A stretch of 14,897 nt of DNA, from contig DUPR01000058.1 in assembly GCA_012838205.1 (NCBI GenBank), positions 1 through 14,897 on the forward strand, written 5' to 3'. Under the pieces are notes generated by a model. It was not told where the DNA came from, made no database searches, and worked only from the letters and a program-made list of their open reading frames with translations. Below, one piece after another: positions 1 to 8,454 of the stretch (position 1 is its first letter; every line of letters starts with the position of its first letter). This stretch comes from Methanobacterium sp. (GTDB lineage Archaea > Methanobacteriota > Methanobacteria > Methanobacteriales > Methanobacteriaceae). Made by a program: the position numbers and the translations under genes.

Positions 1-2652
1 CCGAAGGATATGGTTGATTTATGGGATGATGCTTTGCATAATGTTTTTAAGACTGGTGAAAATGGTAGGATTGAATTTGAACTTCCTTCAGGAGCATGGA
101 TTGATTGGCTCATGATTCCGTTACTTTCTGATGATGGGAAAGTTTCTTCAGTCATAACTTCAGCCAGAAACATTACAGAACGTAAAAAAATGGAAGAAAA
201 CCTGAAAAATTCTGAAGCAGAATACAGAGCAATTTTTGAAGGAAGTAAAAGTGCCGTGGCTATTTTCAATGTCATAAACGATGGTTCTAATTTTGTCTTC
301 AAAGATCTCAATCGATCAGCAGAATTTATCGAACAGATTAAACGAGAAGATGTTATTGGTAAAAAAGTAACTGATGTTTTTCCTAGTATTAAAGATTTTG
401 GACTTTTTGAAATATTCCAGAGTGTTTGGAAAACAGGCAAACCAGAAAAACATCCAGTTACCATCTATCAAGATGAAAGAATTAAAGGTTGGAGAGAAAA
501 CTATGTTTACAAACTTCCATCAGGGGATATGGTGGCAGTTTACGATGATTTAACTGAAATAATGCAGTATGAAGAAGAACTTGAGAAAAATCAGGTTCGA
601 TTGAAAAGTATGGTTAGAATACTTCAGTACAATGCAGAATCTGTTCAAGATCTACTGGATTATGCTCTTAACGAGGCAATAACTTTGAGTGATAGCAAAA
701 TAGGATATATTTTTAGTTACAATGAGGATAAAAAGCAATTTATCCTAAACAATTGGTCTGAAGGTGTAATGGATGAATGCAATATAACTGATATACAAAC
801 AGTTTATGACTTGGATAAAACTGGTATATGGGGGGAGGCAGTACGCCAAGGAAAACCAATTATTTTAAATGATTTTCAGAAAGAACACGCGCTTAAAAAA
901 GGTTATCCTGAAGGACATGCTCCTTTAAACAAATTTATGACAATTCCTATTTTTTCCAGCGATAAAATTGTAGCTGTGGTGGGTGTTGCTAATAAGAAAA
1001 CTAATTACACTGAAACCGATGCTCTACAACTTGAATTATTAATGGATGGTGTCTGGAAGATTGTAGATACTAAAGTTGTAGAAAAAGCTTTAGAAATGTC
1101 TGAAAAAAGATATAAGGCTATTTTTGAAAACACTGGCACTGCCATGGCCATTAGTGATGAAAACATGACTTTATCATTGGTTAATGATGAATTCGTTGAT
1201 CTTACTGGCTTTTTAAAGAAAGAAATTGAAAATAAGATGTTATGGACCGACTTTTTTGCAAAAAAAGAAGTTCCGAGAATGAAGAAATACCATCGTCTAC
1301 GTAGAAGGGATTCTGATAGCGCCCCTAGAAATTATGAAACTATTCTGAAAGATAGAAAGGGAACTCTTAAAGATATATATATAACAGTGACTATGCTCCC
1401 AGAAACTAATAATAGCTTGTTTTCGCTAACTGATATTACTGAAAAGAAACAATCACGCTTGAAACTTAGAAAAGAGTTAAAAATTAATCAAGCTCTTGCA
1501 AAAATTTATGTTCCTTTAATTTCACCACTCACCAATATTCAAGATATTTCAGAAGTTATTTTAGATGAGGCAGCATCGCTTTCTGGGAGCCGTCACGGGT
1601 TTGTGGCCATAATTGATCCTGAAAGTAAGGATCTCGTTAATCAAACCCTCAGCAAAAAGATGCCTTTAGTGGATGTTTCTAACGATAGGGAAATTCCTGA
1701 AGAAATAAGATTCTCAATTGGTTCTGACGGCCGGTATCATGGTTTATTAGGGCACTGTTTAAATAATAAAGAAGCATTTTATGACAACGAAGCTAAAAAA
1801 AACCATTCAGTATTAGGGTTACCGGCAGAGTATTGGAGTATTGACAAATTCCTGTGTGTTCCTGTATTAATAGAAGATGAACTGGTGGGTGAAATTACAC
1901 TGGCGAATCCTCCAGGAAAAAATTATTCTGATGAAGATTTATTAGCAGTTAAGAGATTAGCTGATTTTTTTGCCTTGGCTATTCAACGCAAACGTTATGA
2001 AGAGCAAATAAGCAAGTCACTTAATGAGAAAGAATTACTACTTCGAGAAATACATCACCGAGTAAAGAATAATATGCAGATAATTTCCAGCATTTTAAAC
2101 CTCCAATCATTTACAGTTAAGGATCCTAATTTGCAGAGTATATTAAAACAGAACCAGAGCCGCATTAAATCCATGGCAATGATCCATGAAAAACTTTACC
2201 AGTCTAAGAATTTAGTGGAAATTGATTTCAGTGAATATTTACGAAGTCTAACTACAGATGTTTTTTATCATTATTCTGATAAAACTAAAATCGAAGTTGA
2301 TTTAGATTTAGATGAAAATATAAAACTGAATATAGAAACATCCATTCCTTGTGGATTGATTTATACAGAATTACTTACTAATACCATTCAACATGCATTC
2401 CCTGGATTTAAAGAAGGCAAGATAAGCGTGCAGTTGAAGAGAATAGACGATCATATAATGCTCAGGGTAAGTGATAATGGTATTGGTTTGCCAAAAAACG
2501 TGAATTTCCGTGAAACTAGTTCTTTGGGGCTTCAATTAATTAATAGTTTGGTTAAACAGATAGAAGGCACCATAGAACTTGACCAAATCTCGGGAACTTC
2601 ATTCACAATCCAATTCCAGGAACTCAAATATGATGATCGAATTAAAATTTAA
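1..2652 (+). CDS. PAS/GAF sensor histidine kinase (5' truncated by window edge)
   Basis: Multi-sensor histidine kinase that should autophosphorylate on histidine in response to signals bound by its PAS and GAF domains. The frame is open to base 1, so the start is outside; numbering here is from the Met at base 10. In order: the end of a PAS/PAC domain (to about 60), PAS (68-185), GAF (about 210-355), PAS (365-480), GAF (about 505-660), HisKA_2-type dimerisation domain (670-740) and HATPase_c (770-875). The phospho-acceptor lies in EIHHRVKNN (H682/H683). The ATP site is intact: N-box [11 protein letters not shown] (E787, N791, H795), G1 box DNGIG (822-826) and G2 box SSLGLQL. No membrane segment or receiver domain is visible in the part present, so it is probably cytoplasmic and must pass phosphate to a separate partner. 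Such kinases are common in Methanobacterium; the ligand cannot be told from sequence. Confidence 0.93.
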   Translation, partial: PKDMVDLWDDALHNVFKTGENGRIEFELPSGAWIDWLMIPLLSDDGKVSSVITSARNITERKKMEENLKNSEAEYRAIFEGSKSAVAIFNVINDGSNFVFKDLNRSAEFIEQIKREDVIGKKVTDVFPSIKDFGLFEIFQSVWKTGKPEKHPVTIYQDERIKGWRENYVYKLPSGDMVAVYDDLTEIMQYEEELEKNQVRLKSMVRILQYNAESVQDLLDYALNEAITLSDSKIGYIFSYNEDKKQFILNNWSEGVMDECNITDIQTVYDLDKTGIWGEAVRQGKPIILNDFQKEHALKKGYPEGHAPLNKFMTIPIFSSDKIVAVVGVANKKTNYTETDALQLELLMDGVWKIVDTKVVEKALEMSEKRYKAIFENTGTAMAISDENMTLSLVNDEFVDLTGFLKKEIENKMLWTDFFAKKEVPRMKKYHRLRRRDSDSAPRNYETILKDRKGTLKDIYITVTMLPETNNSLFSLTDITEKKQSRLKLRKELKINQALAKIYVPLISPLTNIQDISEVILDEAASLSGSRHGFVAIIDPESKDLVNQTLSKKMPLVDVSNDREIPEEIRFSIGSDGRYHGLLGHCLNNKEAFYDNEAKKNHSVLGLPAEYWSIDKFLCVPVLIEDELVGEITLANPPGKNYSDEDLLAVKRLADFFALAIQRKRYEEQISKSLNEKELLLREIHHRVKNNMQIISSILNLQSFTVKDPNLQSILKQNQSRIKSMAMIHEKLYQSKNLVEIDFSEYLRSLTTDVFYHYSDKTKIEVDLDLDENIKLNIETSIPCGLIYTELLTNTIQHAFPGFKEGKISVQLKRIDDHIMLRVSDNGIGLPKNVNFRETSSLGLQLINSLVKQIEGTIELDQISGTSFTIQFQELKYDDRIKI

Positions 2653-2746
2653 TTAACAATAATTTTATTTTGAGCCAGTTACTAAGAGTGAGAATTATTA
2701 ACATATTCCATAATATGATATACATGTTTGTGTGCGGGGTGGAGTT

Positions 2747-2788
2747 ATGGTAGTACAATTCAAACACGCAAAAATATCCTTATTTTGA
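2747..2788 (+). other. 13-codon ORF behind a good ribosome binding site, possible relic 5' end
   Basis: ATG at 2747 is followed by 12 further sense codons and TGA. It is preceded by a GGGGTGGAG purine-rich stretch at 2736-2744, a plausible Shine-Dalgarno sequence although very close to the ATG, and by an AT-rich TATA-like stretch at about 2709-2722. The peptide resembles nothing I know. The likeliest reading is the surviving translation start of the dead kinase that follows; a real micropeptide is possible but unsupported. Confidence 0.2.
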
Positions 2789-2849
2789 TTTAAACAAAAT
2801 GTATTGGCCTTAATTTCTGTTTTTACATATAAATAATGGCATTATTTCA

Positions 2850-3842
2850 TTAAAAAACCATATTTGCTGTGTTGAAGATGAAAATAATGGTTTTTCACAG
2901 ATTTATGGGGTAGTTCAGGATATTATCGATATAAAAACTACGAAAAAGAAACTAACGACATAATTGGGTTTACAATCTCTAATAAATACATTCCCCAATT
3001 CCATTTTTTTTTAATCGAAATACAAATGGCATATTTTAGGATGTAACAATGGTATTTATTGAGTTTTTAGGTTTAAATAAAGATGAAATTATGGGGAAAT
3101 CTGTTACTGAAATTTTTTCTAAAGAATTAGCTGATAAAATAGTAAAATAGATACTGAACTCTTTGAAAATCCAAAAAACAGATATATGATTGGAAATTCA
3201 CTTGAAGCGGATGGTGTTATCAAAAATCTATTTTTATAACGCCATTTTTTTCGACACAAAAGCGAATTTACCTGTTTCAATTACGATTATGGTGGAAGCT
3301 ACGGATTTAAGATACTAAAAAAATTAACATGATTTTATTAGCCATATTTATGAGAAGATGTTTGAAAGAAGTGTTAAACATATGCTTTTGATGATCCTAA
3401 ATCAGTGAAGCCCTACTACTTGAAGATCACCAAACATTTAGACCACATTTTTTTTAAACAGATGAAAGAACCAGTTACAACGATGCATCTGATTAGAATT
3501 TAATAACAAAGCTTAATGGATTTTTCCTGCAGATACGGACTCATGTTTTCCAGATTTTAAAACATCAAAGAGATTTTATTAGGATTGCAGGAATAGCCTT
3601 ATATTTCTCATGGTAAAATGGGCTGAAGAAGAGGTTGTATCTTTTCTGAAAAAAAAGAAATCTTTTCTTAAAAGTGGCTGATAACGGTATTAGAATGCTG
3701 GAGAATATTAAATGTAATTTTACACAAGCAATTGGACTTCAACTTGTAAAAAAAACCTTGTAAACAATTAGATGATATTTTGACTTCTGAACTAAACCAT
3801 GTAACTGCAACACACTATTCCCTTTTAGGAATTAATGCATAA
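2850..3842 (+). pseudogene. Decayed PAS-domain sensor histidine kinase
   Basis: No intact reading frame exists, but ordered fragments of a PAS-HisKA_2-HATPase kinase can be read by changing frame. A PAC-domain end with IYGVVQDIIDIK lies at 2871-2963. A PAS start with FLGLNKDEIMGKSVTEIF lies at 3049-3150. The next PAC region (3150-3318) contains QIYDWKF, then DGVIKNLF, then NAIFFDTKANL and ATDLRY in successive frames; one shift falls in an A-run near 3173. A weak dimerisation-domain relic follows (about 3330-3400). The ATPase G1 and G2 boxes survive as KVADNGI and AIGLQLVKK (3671-3763), and the C-terminus continues in another frame as KQLDDILTSELNH (3762-3842). The order of fragments matches the intact kinase upstream, so this is probably an old tandem paralogue or the remains of a neighbouring kinase. 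At least four frameshifts and several in-frame stops make expression of a working protein very unlikely. Confidence 0.8.
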
Positions 3843-3924
3843 GGATGGATATAGACATCCATCATGGTTATTGGACTACTGGACAAAGAATTGGAGTTAA
3901 TGCATAATAAGGATAGATGCAGAC
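3828..3924 (+). repeat. Imperfect direct repeat with a hairpin in the first copy
   Basis: A unit beginning GGAATTAATGCATAAGGAT (3828 on) recurs as GGAGTTAATGCATAATAAGGAT (3893 on), and both end in a GAC-type tail (about 3855 and 3923), a period of about 65 bp. The first copy also contains a perfect inverted repeat, GATGGAT (3844-3850) and ATCCATC (3857-3863), with a 6-nt loop. It sits at the very end of the dead kinase and includes its stop codon. It could be a local duplication or an old terminator; no transposase is nearby. Confidence 0.45.
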
Positions 3925-4000
3925 TGAGAAATTAAAAAAAAAATTGAAGGTCTAAACATAATTTTTCATAATATAATTGTTAAAAGATTAAAATACATGT

Positions 4001-4009
4001 TTTTATAAG
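4001..4009 (+). promoter_or_regulatory. TATA-like element upstream of tsr3
   Basis: TTTTATAAG at 4001-4009 in an AT-rich stretch resembles an archaeal TATA box. Transcription would begin about 25 nt downstream and give a leader of roughly 60-70 nt before the ATG at 4098. This is a motif match by eye only. Confidence 0.3.
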
Positions 4010-4097
4010 AATAGTATTATTGTGGATATCACTTTTTTTATTTTTAATTTATTTCCACTGATAATCGAACTAAAATTAAAATCAATAAATTGATTCC

Positions 4098-4613
<516 letters not shown>

Positions 4614-4616
4614 ATA

Positions 4617-4763
4617 ATGGCTAGATTTGAAGAAGCAGAAAATAGAATATTCAAGATCAAAATTTGTCTCAAATGCAATGCTCGAAACCCACCAACGGCC
4701 AAGGCATGCCGTAAGTGTGGATACAAAGGCTTGAGATTCAAGGCCAAAGAGCCGAGAGGATAA
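4617..4763 (+). CDS. rpl40e: Large-subunit ribosomal protein L40e (eL40)
   Basis: A 48-residue basic protein with a four-cysteine zinc-binding motif (C17, C20, C31, C34) in the pattern [19 protein letters not shown], characteristic of archaeal L40e. It is a small zinc-stabilised component of the large ribosomal subunit. The ATG lies three bases after the tsr3 stop, and a strong GGAGG ribosome binding site (4605-4609) is embedded in the last codons of tsr3, so the two are almost certainly co-transcribed and perhaps translationally coupled. The length and four cysteines agree with the family. Confidence 0.93.
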   Translation: MARFEEAENRIFKIKICLKCNARNPPTAKACRKCGYKGLRFKAKEPRG

Positions 4764-4780
4764 AAAAAATTTCAGTTACC

Positions 4781-4825
4781 ATCCCTGGATTTCTCCATGG
4801 GATTTCAAATCCTTTTTCATTTCTT
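4781..4825 (+). terminator. Hairpin plus T-tract after L40e
   Basis: GGATTT (4787-4792) pairs with AAATCC (4807-4812) and is followed at once by TTTTTC and further T-rich sequence. An alternative overlapping stem is ATCCC (4781-4785) with GGGAT (4799-4803). Archaeal termination depends mainly on T-tracts, and this is well placed to end the tsr3-L40e transcript. Confidence 0.55.
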
Positions 4826-4879
4826 TTCTTATTATTTAATATTTTTTGATTAAAAATTTCATTATAATCATTGATACTA

Positions 4880-4918
4880 ATTTAAATGCATTTAACGTTA
4901 ATATAATGGTGTGATCTG
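4880..4918 (+). promoter_or_regulatory. Promoter and ribosome binding site of the GGGP synthase gene
   Basis: A TATA-like TTTAAATG (4880-4887) lies about 30 nt before the ATG at 4919, implying a short leader. Just before the start is GTGATCT (4911-4917), which matches the GGTGATC part of the sequence complementary to the archaeal 16S rRNA 3' end. Confidence 0.4.
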
Positions 4919-5656
4919 ATGAAAGTGGAAGAATATTTAAAAGAATCACTAAAAAATGGGAAAGTTCACCTCACCCTTTTGGATCCAGAGGATCAGAACC
5001 CCCAAAAAGCCCTGGACATGGCTTCAAAAGCTGTTGAAGGGGGTACAAATGGGATCATGTTAGGAGGATCCACCACAGACTCCCAAGAACTTGATAAAAC
5101 AGCTAAACTTCTTAAAGATAATTTAAAAGTTCCCATTATTCTCTTTCCCGGAAACACGACTGGTGTAAGTGCAAATGCAGATGCAATATTTTTCATGAGT
5201 CTTCTAAATTCAAATAATCCCTACTGGATTATTGGTGCCCAAGCATTGGGTGCTCCTAAAGTAAAAAAAATTGGAATAGAATCCATTCCCATGGGGTATG
5301 TCATTGTAGAACCTGGTGAAACTGCTGGATGGGTTGGAGATGCTAAGTTAATCCCTCGCAGAAAGCCAGATATTGCAGTTGCTTATGCATTGGCAGCTGA
5401 ATATTTAGGCATGAGACTATTCTATTTAGAAGCAGGCTCTGGCGCTGGAGATATAATTCCAGAAAAAATGATCCAGAAAGTTAAAATGCTCACCAATCAC
5501 ATTGTAGTGGTGGGGGGTGGTATTAGGACTGGAGAAGCAGCTAAAAAAGTATCTCAGGCCGGTGCAGATATTATCGTGACTGGAACAGTTGTGGAAAATA
5601 CTTCAAATATAAAAGAAAAGATTTCGGAGATTGTGGAAGCAATTAATTCAGTTTAA
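4919..5656 (+). CDS. Geranylgeranylglyceryl phosphate synthase
   Basis: Catalyses the first committed step of archaeal membrane lipid synthesis: it joins geranylgeranyl diphosphate to sn-glycerol-1-phosphate, forming the first ether bond. The 245-residue protein is a complete TIM barrel of the GGGPS family (usual length about 230-260). Visible motifs include TLLDPED (19-25, with the Mg-binding Asp22), GIMLGGST (45-52), ILFPGNTTGVS (74-84), YLEAGSGAG (169-177) and VVGGGIRTGE (197-206), the last two forming the phosphate-binding loops for glycerol-1-phosphate, then GADIIVTGTVVE near the C-terminus. The aromatic-rich NNPYWIIGAQALG stretch belongs to the prenyl chain groove. It appears to be a single gene with its own promoter. 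Its presence is the strongest single marker that the host is an archaeon. Confidence 0.95.
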   Translation: MKVEEYLKESLKNGKVHLTLLDPEDQNPQKALDMASKAVEGGTNGIMLGGSTTDSQELDKTAKLLKDNLKVPIILFPGNTTGVSANADAIFFMSLLNSNNPYWIIGAQALGAPKVKKIGIESIPMGYVIVEPGETAGWVGDAKLIPRRKPDIAVAYALAAEYLGMRLFYLEAGSGAGDIIPEKMIQKVKMLTNHIVVVGGGIRTGEAAKKVSQAGADIIVTGTVVENTSNIKEKISEIVEAINSV

Positions 5657-5726
5657 CTGATATTTATCTTTATCATTTTCACCCCTTCCCTTAATCCACA
5701 GACCGAAAAAATATTATTCATAAATA

Positions 5727-5736
5727 AATTATAAAC
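5727..5736 (+). promoter_or_regulatory. TATA-like element for the DUF169 gene
   Basis: AATTATAAA around 5727-5735 lies about 36 nt before the ATG at 5771, leaving room for a very short leader that still includes the GAGGTGA ribosome binding site. Motif match by eye only. Confidence 0.35.
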
Positions 5737-5770
5737 TCATACAGATGTCTAAACTTATGAGGTGAAAAGT

Positions 5771-6448
5771 ATGTGCGAGTCAGATGGATACGATTTAATA
5801 TCAAGCAAATTAAAGGAACAGTTGGGTCTTAAAAGATCACCAGTTGCCATAAAATTCGTTTTAAGAGAAGAAGATATTCCTGAAGGAATTCCCAAGGCCG
5901 CAGAAAAAATGCGCCACTGTGAACTGGTGCTCAAAGCAAGTGGGGGAGATACTTTCTATGCTACAGCAGAAGAACAGATGTGTAAAGGAGGTTCATCTGC
6001 ACTTGGCCTTGAAGAACCACCTGAAAAGGTTAAAACTGGTGAATTCTATTATGGGCTAGGAAGATTTTCCAGTATAGGATCAGCCAAAAAAACTATGGAA
6101 TCAATACCAAAAATTGATAAAATTATGTACGCTTTAGTTTATGCACCTTTAGAAAAGGCAAACTTTGATCCAGATGTTATTGTAATCTTCGCAAACCCTA
6201 AACAAGCTATGATTTTATCCCAAGCACTTGTTTACACTATGGGTGGAAGAATGGAAGCTGATTTTGCGGGAATTCAGTCAATATGTGCTGATGCAGTTGC
6301 CGGACCATTCACACGGCGCCGACCCAACATTACTTTAGGATGCAGTGGATCCAGAGAATATGCTGATGTGAAAGATGATGAGGTTATAATTGGCCTTAAT
6401 GGCGAAAATATCGGCTGTGTGGTTAACGCACTGGAGAATATGAGTTAA
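5771..6448 (+). CDS. DUF169 family protein
   Basis: A 225-residue cytosolic protein of the DUF169 family, widespread in methanogens and anaerobic bacteria and without an assigned reaction. Recognisable family features are the N-terminal RSPVAIKF (22-29), the MRHCELVLKA stretch with Cys50, EEQMCKGG with Cys71, and the C-terminal ADFAGIQSICADAVAGPF (163-180) followed by NITLGCSGSR with Cys191. Cys50, Cys71, Cys172 and Cys191 could bind a metal or Fe-S cluster, but that is inference. I chose the ATG at 5771 over the in-frame GTG at 5762 because GAGGTGA (5759-5765) sits at ribosome-binding distance from the ATG and overlaps the GTG. The gene faces the end of the minus-strand operon downstream and is probably transcribed alone. 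Confidence 0.85.
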   Translation: MCESDGYDLISSKLKEQLGLKRSPVAIKFVLREEDIPEGIPKAAEKMRHCELVLKASGGDTFYATAEEQMCKGGSSALGLEEPPEKVKTGEFYYGLGRFSSIGSAKKTMESIPKIDKIMYALVYAPLEKANFDPDVIVIFANPKQAMILSQALVYTMGGRMEADFAGIQSICADAVAGPFTRRRPNITLGCSGSREYADVKDDEVIIGLNGENIGCVVNALENMS

Positions 6449-6530
6449 AATCATATTTTCCCCAATTTTGCCTACATTTATTTTTCAATGGGTCAAATGT
6501 CCCGAAATTATCAGATATAGTCATATTAAT

Positions 6531-7205
6531 TTATTTTTTCACATTTAAAAGCCTTAAAACATTCAAGTAATCGTCATAGCGATTAATATTGATTAATTCT
6601 GATTCATTCTGTCCTTGCACTCCATAAAAAGAAACACCATCAGCAATCATCTTCCTCAAGATAGGATTCATATTATCCTCCTCTCCTTCTAGATAATGTT
6701 CAAGCAGTGAAGAATGACATGCGAAAGGCATTCCCAATCCATTAACACTGTTTAATAGGCCAGTTTTTCCACGAGCAAGAATAGTAACAGTATTTTCTGG
6801 GTCAGAACTGTTTAATAGATGATTGATGAGATTTTGCATGGTTTTTTCGGTAACTGTTGGTTGGTCCCCTGCTAAACAAAGGCAATAATCACATTTTGCA
6901 TTTAAAACACCATTTAAAAGTGTTTGGGACAATTCAACATCCACATTAGGATTTTCAATGAGTTTAAGCCTGGAATCAGTTATTACCTCTAATGATGGGT
7001 ATAATTCATTCATAAAATGCCCTAATACAACGATACATTCATTTAAACTGGTTTTAAGTGCTTTTTTAACCGTGCATGTTAGGATGGGTTCTTCTTTAAT
7101 TTTCAAAAGGAGTTTGTGTTCTATCTTTTTTCCCTTATTGTGAAGATCTTCCCGCATCCTTCTGTTTTTACCAGCTGCGGTTATAATGCAAGATACACCT
7201 TTCAT
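6531..7205 (-). CDS. MobA-like NTP transferase family protein
   Basis: A 224-residue nucleotidyltransferase of the MobA-like (NTP_transf_3) superfamily, which transfers a nucleotide to a cofactor or sugar phosphate. The nucleotide-binding signature IITAAGKNRRM (7-17), a following KLLLKI (31-36), the metal-binding LAGDQPTVTE (111-120, Asp114) and a C-terminal NINRYDDY motif are all present. Homologues include molybdenum-cofactor nucleotidyltransferases and sugar-1-phosphate nucleotidyltransferases; the substrate here is not clear, and the extra charged residues between the signature and KLLL are atypical. The start at 7205 is preferred over an in-frame codon at 7250 because GGAG (7217-7214) lies 8 nt upstream and the protein then begins directly with the beta strand before the signature. 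It is the last gene of the operon with the VanW-like protein and Mur ligase, so a role in cell envelope or cofactor synthesis is possible. Confidence 0.78.
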   Translation of the reverse strand: MKGVSCIITAAGKNRRMREDLHNKGKKIEHKLLLKIKEEPILTCTVKKALKTSLNECIVVLGHFMNELYPSLEVITDSRLKLIENPNVDVELSQTLLNGVLNAKCDYCLCLAGDQPTVTEKTMQNLINHLLNSSDPENTVTILARGKTGLLNSVNGLGMPFACHSSLLEHYLEGEEDNMNPILRKMIADGVSFYGVQGQNESELININRYDDYLNVLRLLNVKK

Positions 7206-7246
7206 ATTGCATGCTCCAATGAAAAAAATTAGAATGGAGGGATATA

Positions 7247-8431
7247 TCAACTGAGCTTCACTATTTTAGTGTAAACAACAGTTCCTGCTCCACTTCCACT
7301 GGTCCACATTAAAATTTTAATGGGATAATTCTTGTTGTTGTGTACTGAAACATCTCCTGTGGGGCTGACACCATATGCTATTGCCAAGTGGTCCCATTTA
7401 ATACCACTAGGTGTTGGTAAACCTGCTGCCCCAATTGCATTACGTATTGATCTGGCAGCTGGACAAACTCCGTGTACAGCATAATTTCCAGTGGCATTGG
7501 GATCATACACCCCCTCAAAGTAAACATTTAATTTTCCATGGGATGATGAGTCAGGAGGTACTATAGTTCCATTCCAAGCCTTTGAAAAGCTCATAGCATT
7601 GTAACCACGGACTGCATCCCCGTATTCGGGGTATGATCCTATAGATTCTGCAGAACTAGCTATTGTTTTTTCTTTATGAGGCCCCATATAGGCCATAACA
7701 GGAGAACCACTAGGATAGTTCCTCATGTAAGTTAATGTGGTATTTCCGAAGAAAATTTGAATCTTTTCAGGGGAAACCATATTACGCCCATCATTAAAGT
7801 TTACCAGAGAATAGTCAAGATTAATAACATCCCCTTCATCAGAATTATTGTACCATTTTTTCACAGTTTCGGAGTCAACATAATCGTTTGGTATTGTTTC
7901 ATTATTTATTTCAGAAATAGACACTACCTTTACAGTTTCTCCAGAGATTCCTCCTTCTTTAATCTCTATTCCATCTTTTTTCTTCACTCCAATAGTATAA
8001 CCTGCTTTATAACCCCATACAAAGGTACCAGGGGGTTTAACTACTAACTGTTCATCTTCAACACTTATAAAGCCAGGGCCTTCAAAACCTTGGGCAGTTC
8101 CTTGGGGTGAAATGTGGCTTCCAGCAATTTTCAAGAGTGGTGTTTCCAATGATCCAGTTAAAACCCCATTTAAAATTTGCAAATATTTTTTTTCTTCAAA
8201 TAAACCATTTAGATAACTGTAATGGTACAAAATTGGCACTTTCCTTATTTTATTGCTATCAACTACCTTCATCCCACTAACTACAGTTTCACCAATAGGT
8301 ATTGAGCTAATTTCCTCTGGCTTTTGGGCAGGGAAATAACTTTCGATGGTGTTTCCAACAAAACTAAAACTTATTATTATAATTATTAAAACACCAAAGG
8401 TTAGAATGGGATTTAACAAAGACTTGCGCAT
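7247..8431 (-). CDS. Membrane-anchored extracytoplasmic protein with VanW-like C-terminus
   Basis: A 394-residue protein with a short basic N-terminus and one hydrophobic segment (about 7-27), so it is probably anchored in the membrane with the rest outside; several N-x-S/T sequons fit an exported archaeal protein. The middle (about 40-300) is not a domain I recognise. The last 80 residues look like a divergent VanW domain: HGVCPAARSIRNAIGAAGLP (320-339) resembles the VanW GGxCQ-STxLYNAxxxAGL block, followed by a conserved His, then VSVHNNKNYPIKILMW, which resembles the terminal strand of VanW. The Gln of the usual GxCQ is replaced. VanW is linked with glycopeptide resistance clusters and bacterial cell walls, its activity unknown. 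The start at 8431 is chosen because GGGAG (8444-8440) lies 8 nt upstream; GTG at 8446 and ATG at 8437 are less well placed. It lies 23 nt after a Mur ligase gene. Confidence 0.7.
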   Translation of the reverse strand: MRKSLLNPILTFGVLIIIIISFSFVGNTIESYFPAQKPEEISSIPIGETVVSGMKVVDSNKIRKVPILYHYSYLNGLFEEKKYLQILNGVLTGSLETPLLKIAGSHISPQGTAQGFEGPGFISVEDEQLVVKPPGTFVWGYKAGYTIGVKKKDGIEIKEGGISGETVKVVSISEINNETIPNDYVDSETVKKWYNNSDEGDVINLDYSLVNFNDGRNMVSPEKIQIFFGNTTLTYMRNYPSGSPVMAYMGPHKEKTIASSAESIGSYPEYGDAVRGYNAMSFSKAWNGTIVPPDSSSHGKLNVYFEGVYDPNATGNYAVHGVCPAARSIRNAIGAAGLPTPSGIKWDHLAIAYGVSPTGDVSVHNNKNYPIKILMWTSGSGAGTVVYTKIVKLS

Positions 8432-8454
8432 TTTCATATCTCCCACATTTTTTT

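Noticed and set aside
2653..4097. Possible non-coding RNA, tRNA or mobile element in the long gene-free stretch
   Set aside because: I found no cloverleaf, no transposase fragment and no terminal inverted repeats; the kinase fragments explain most of the region.
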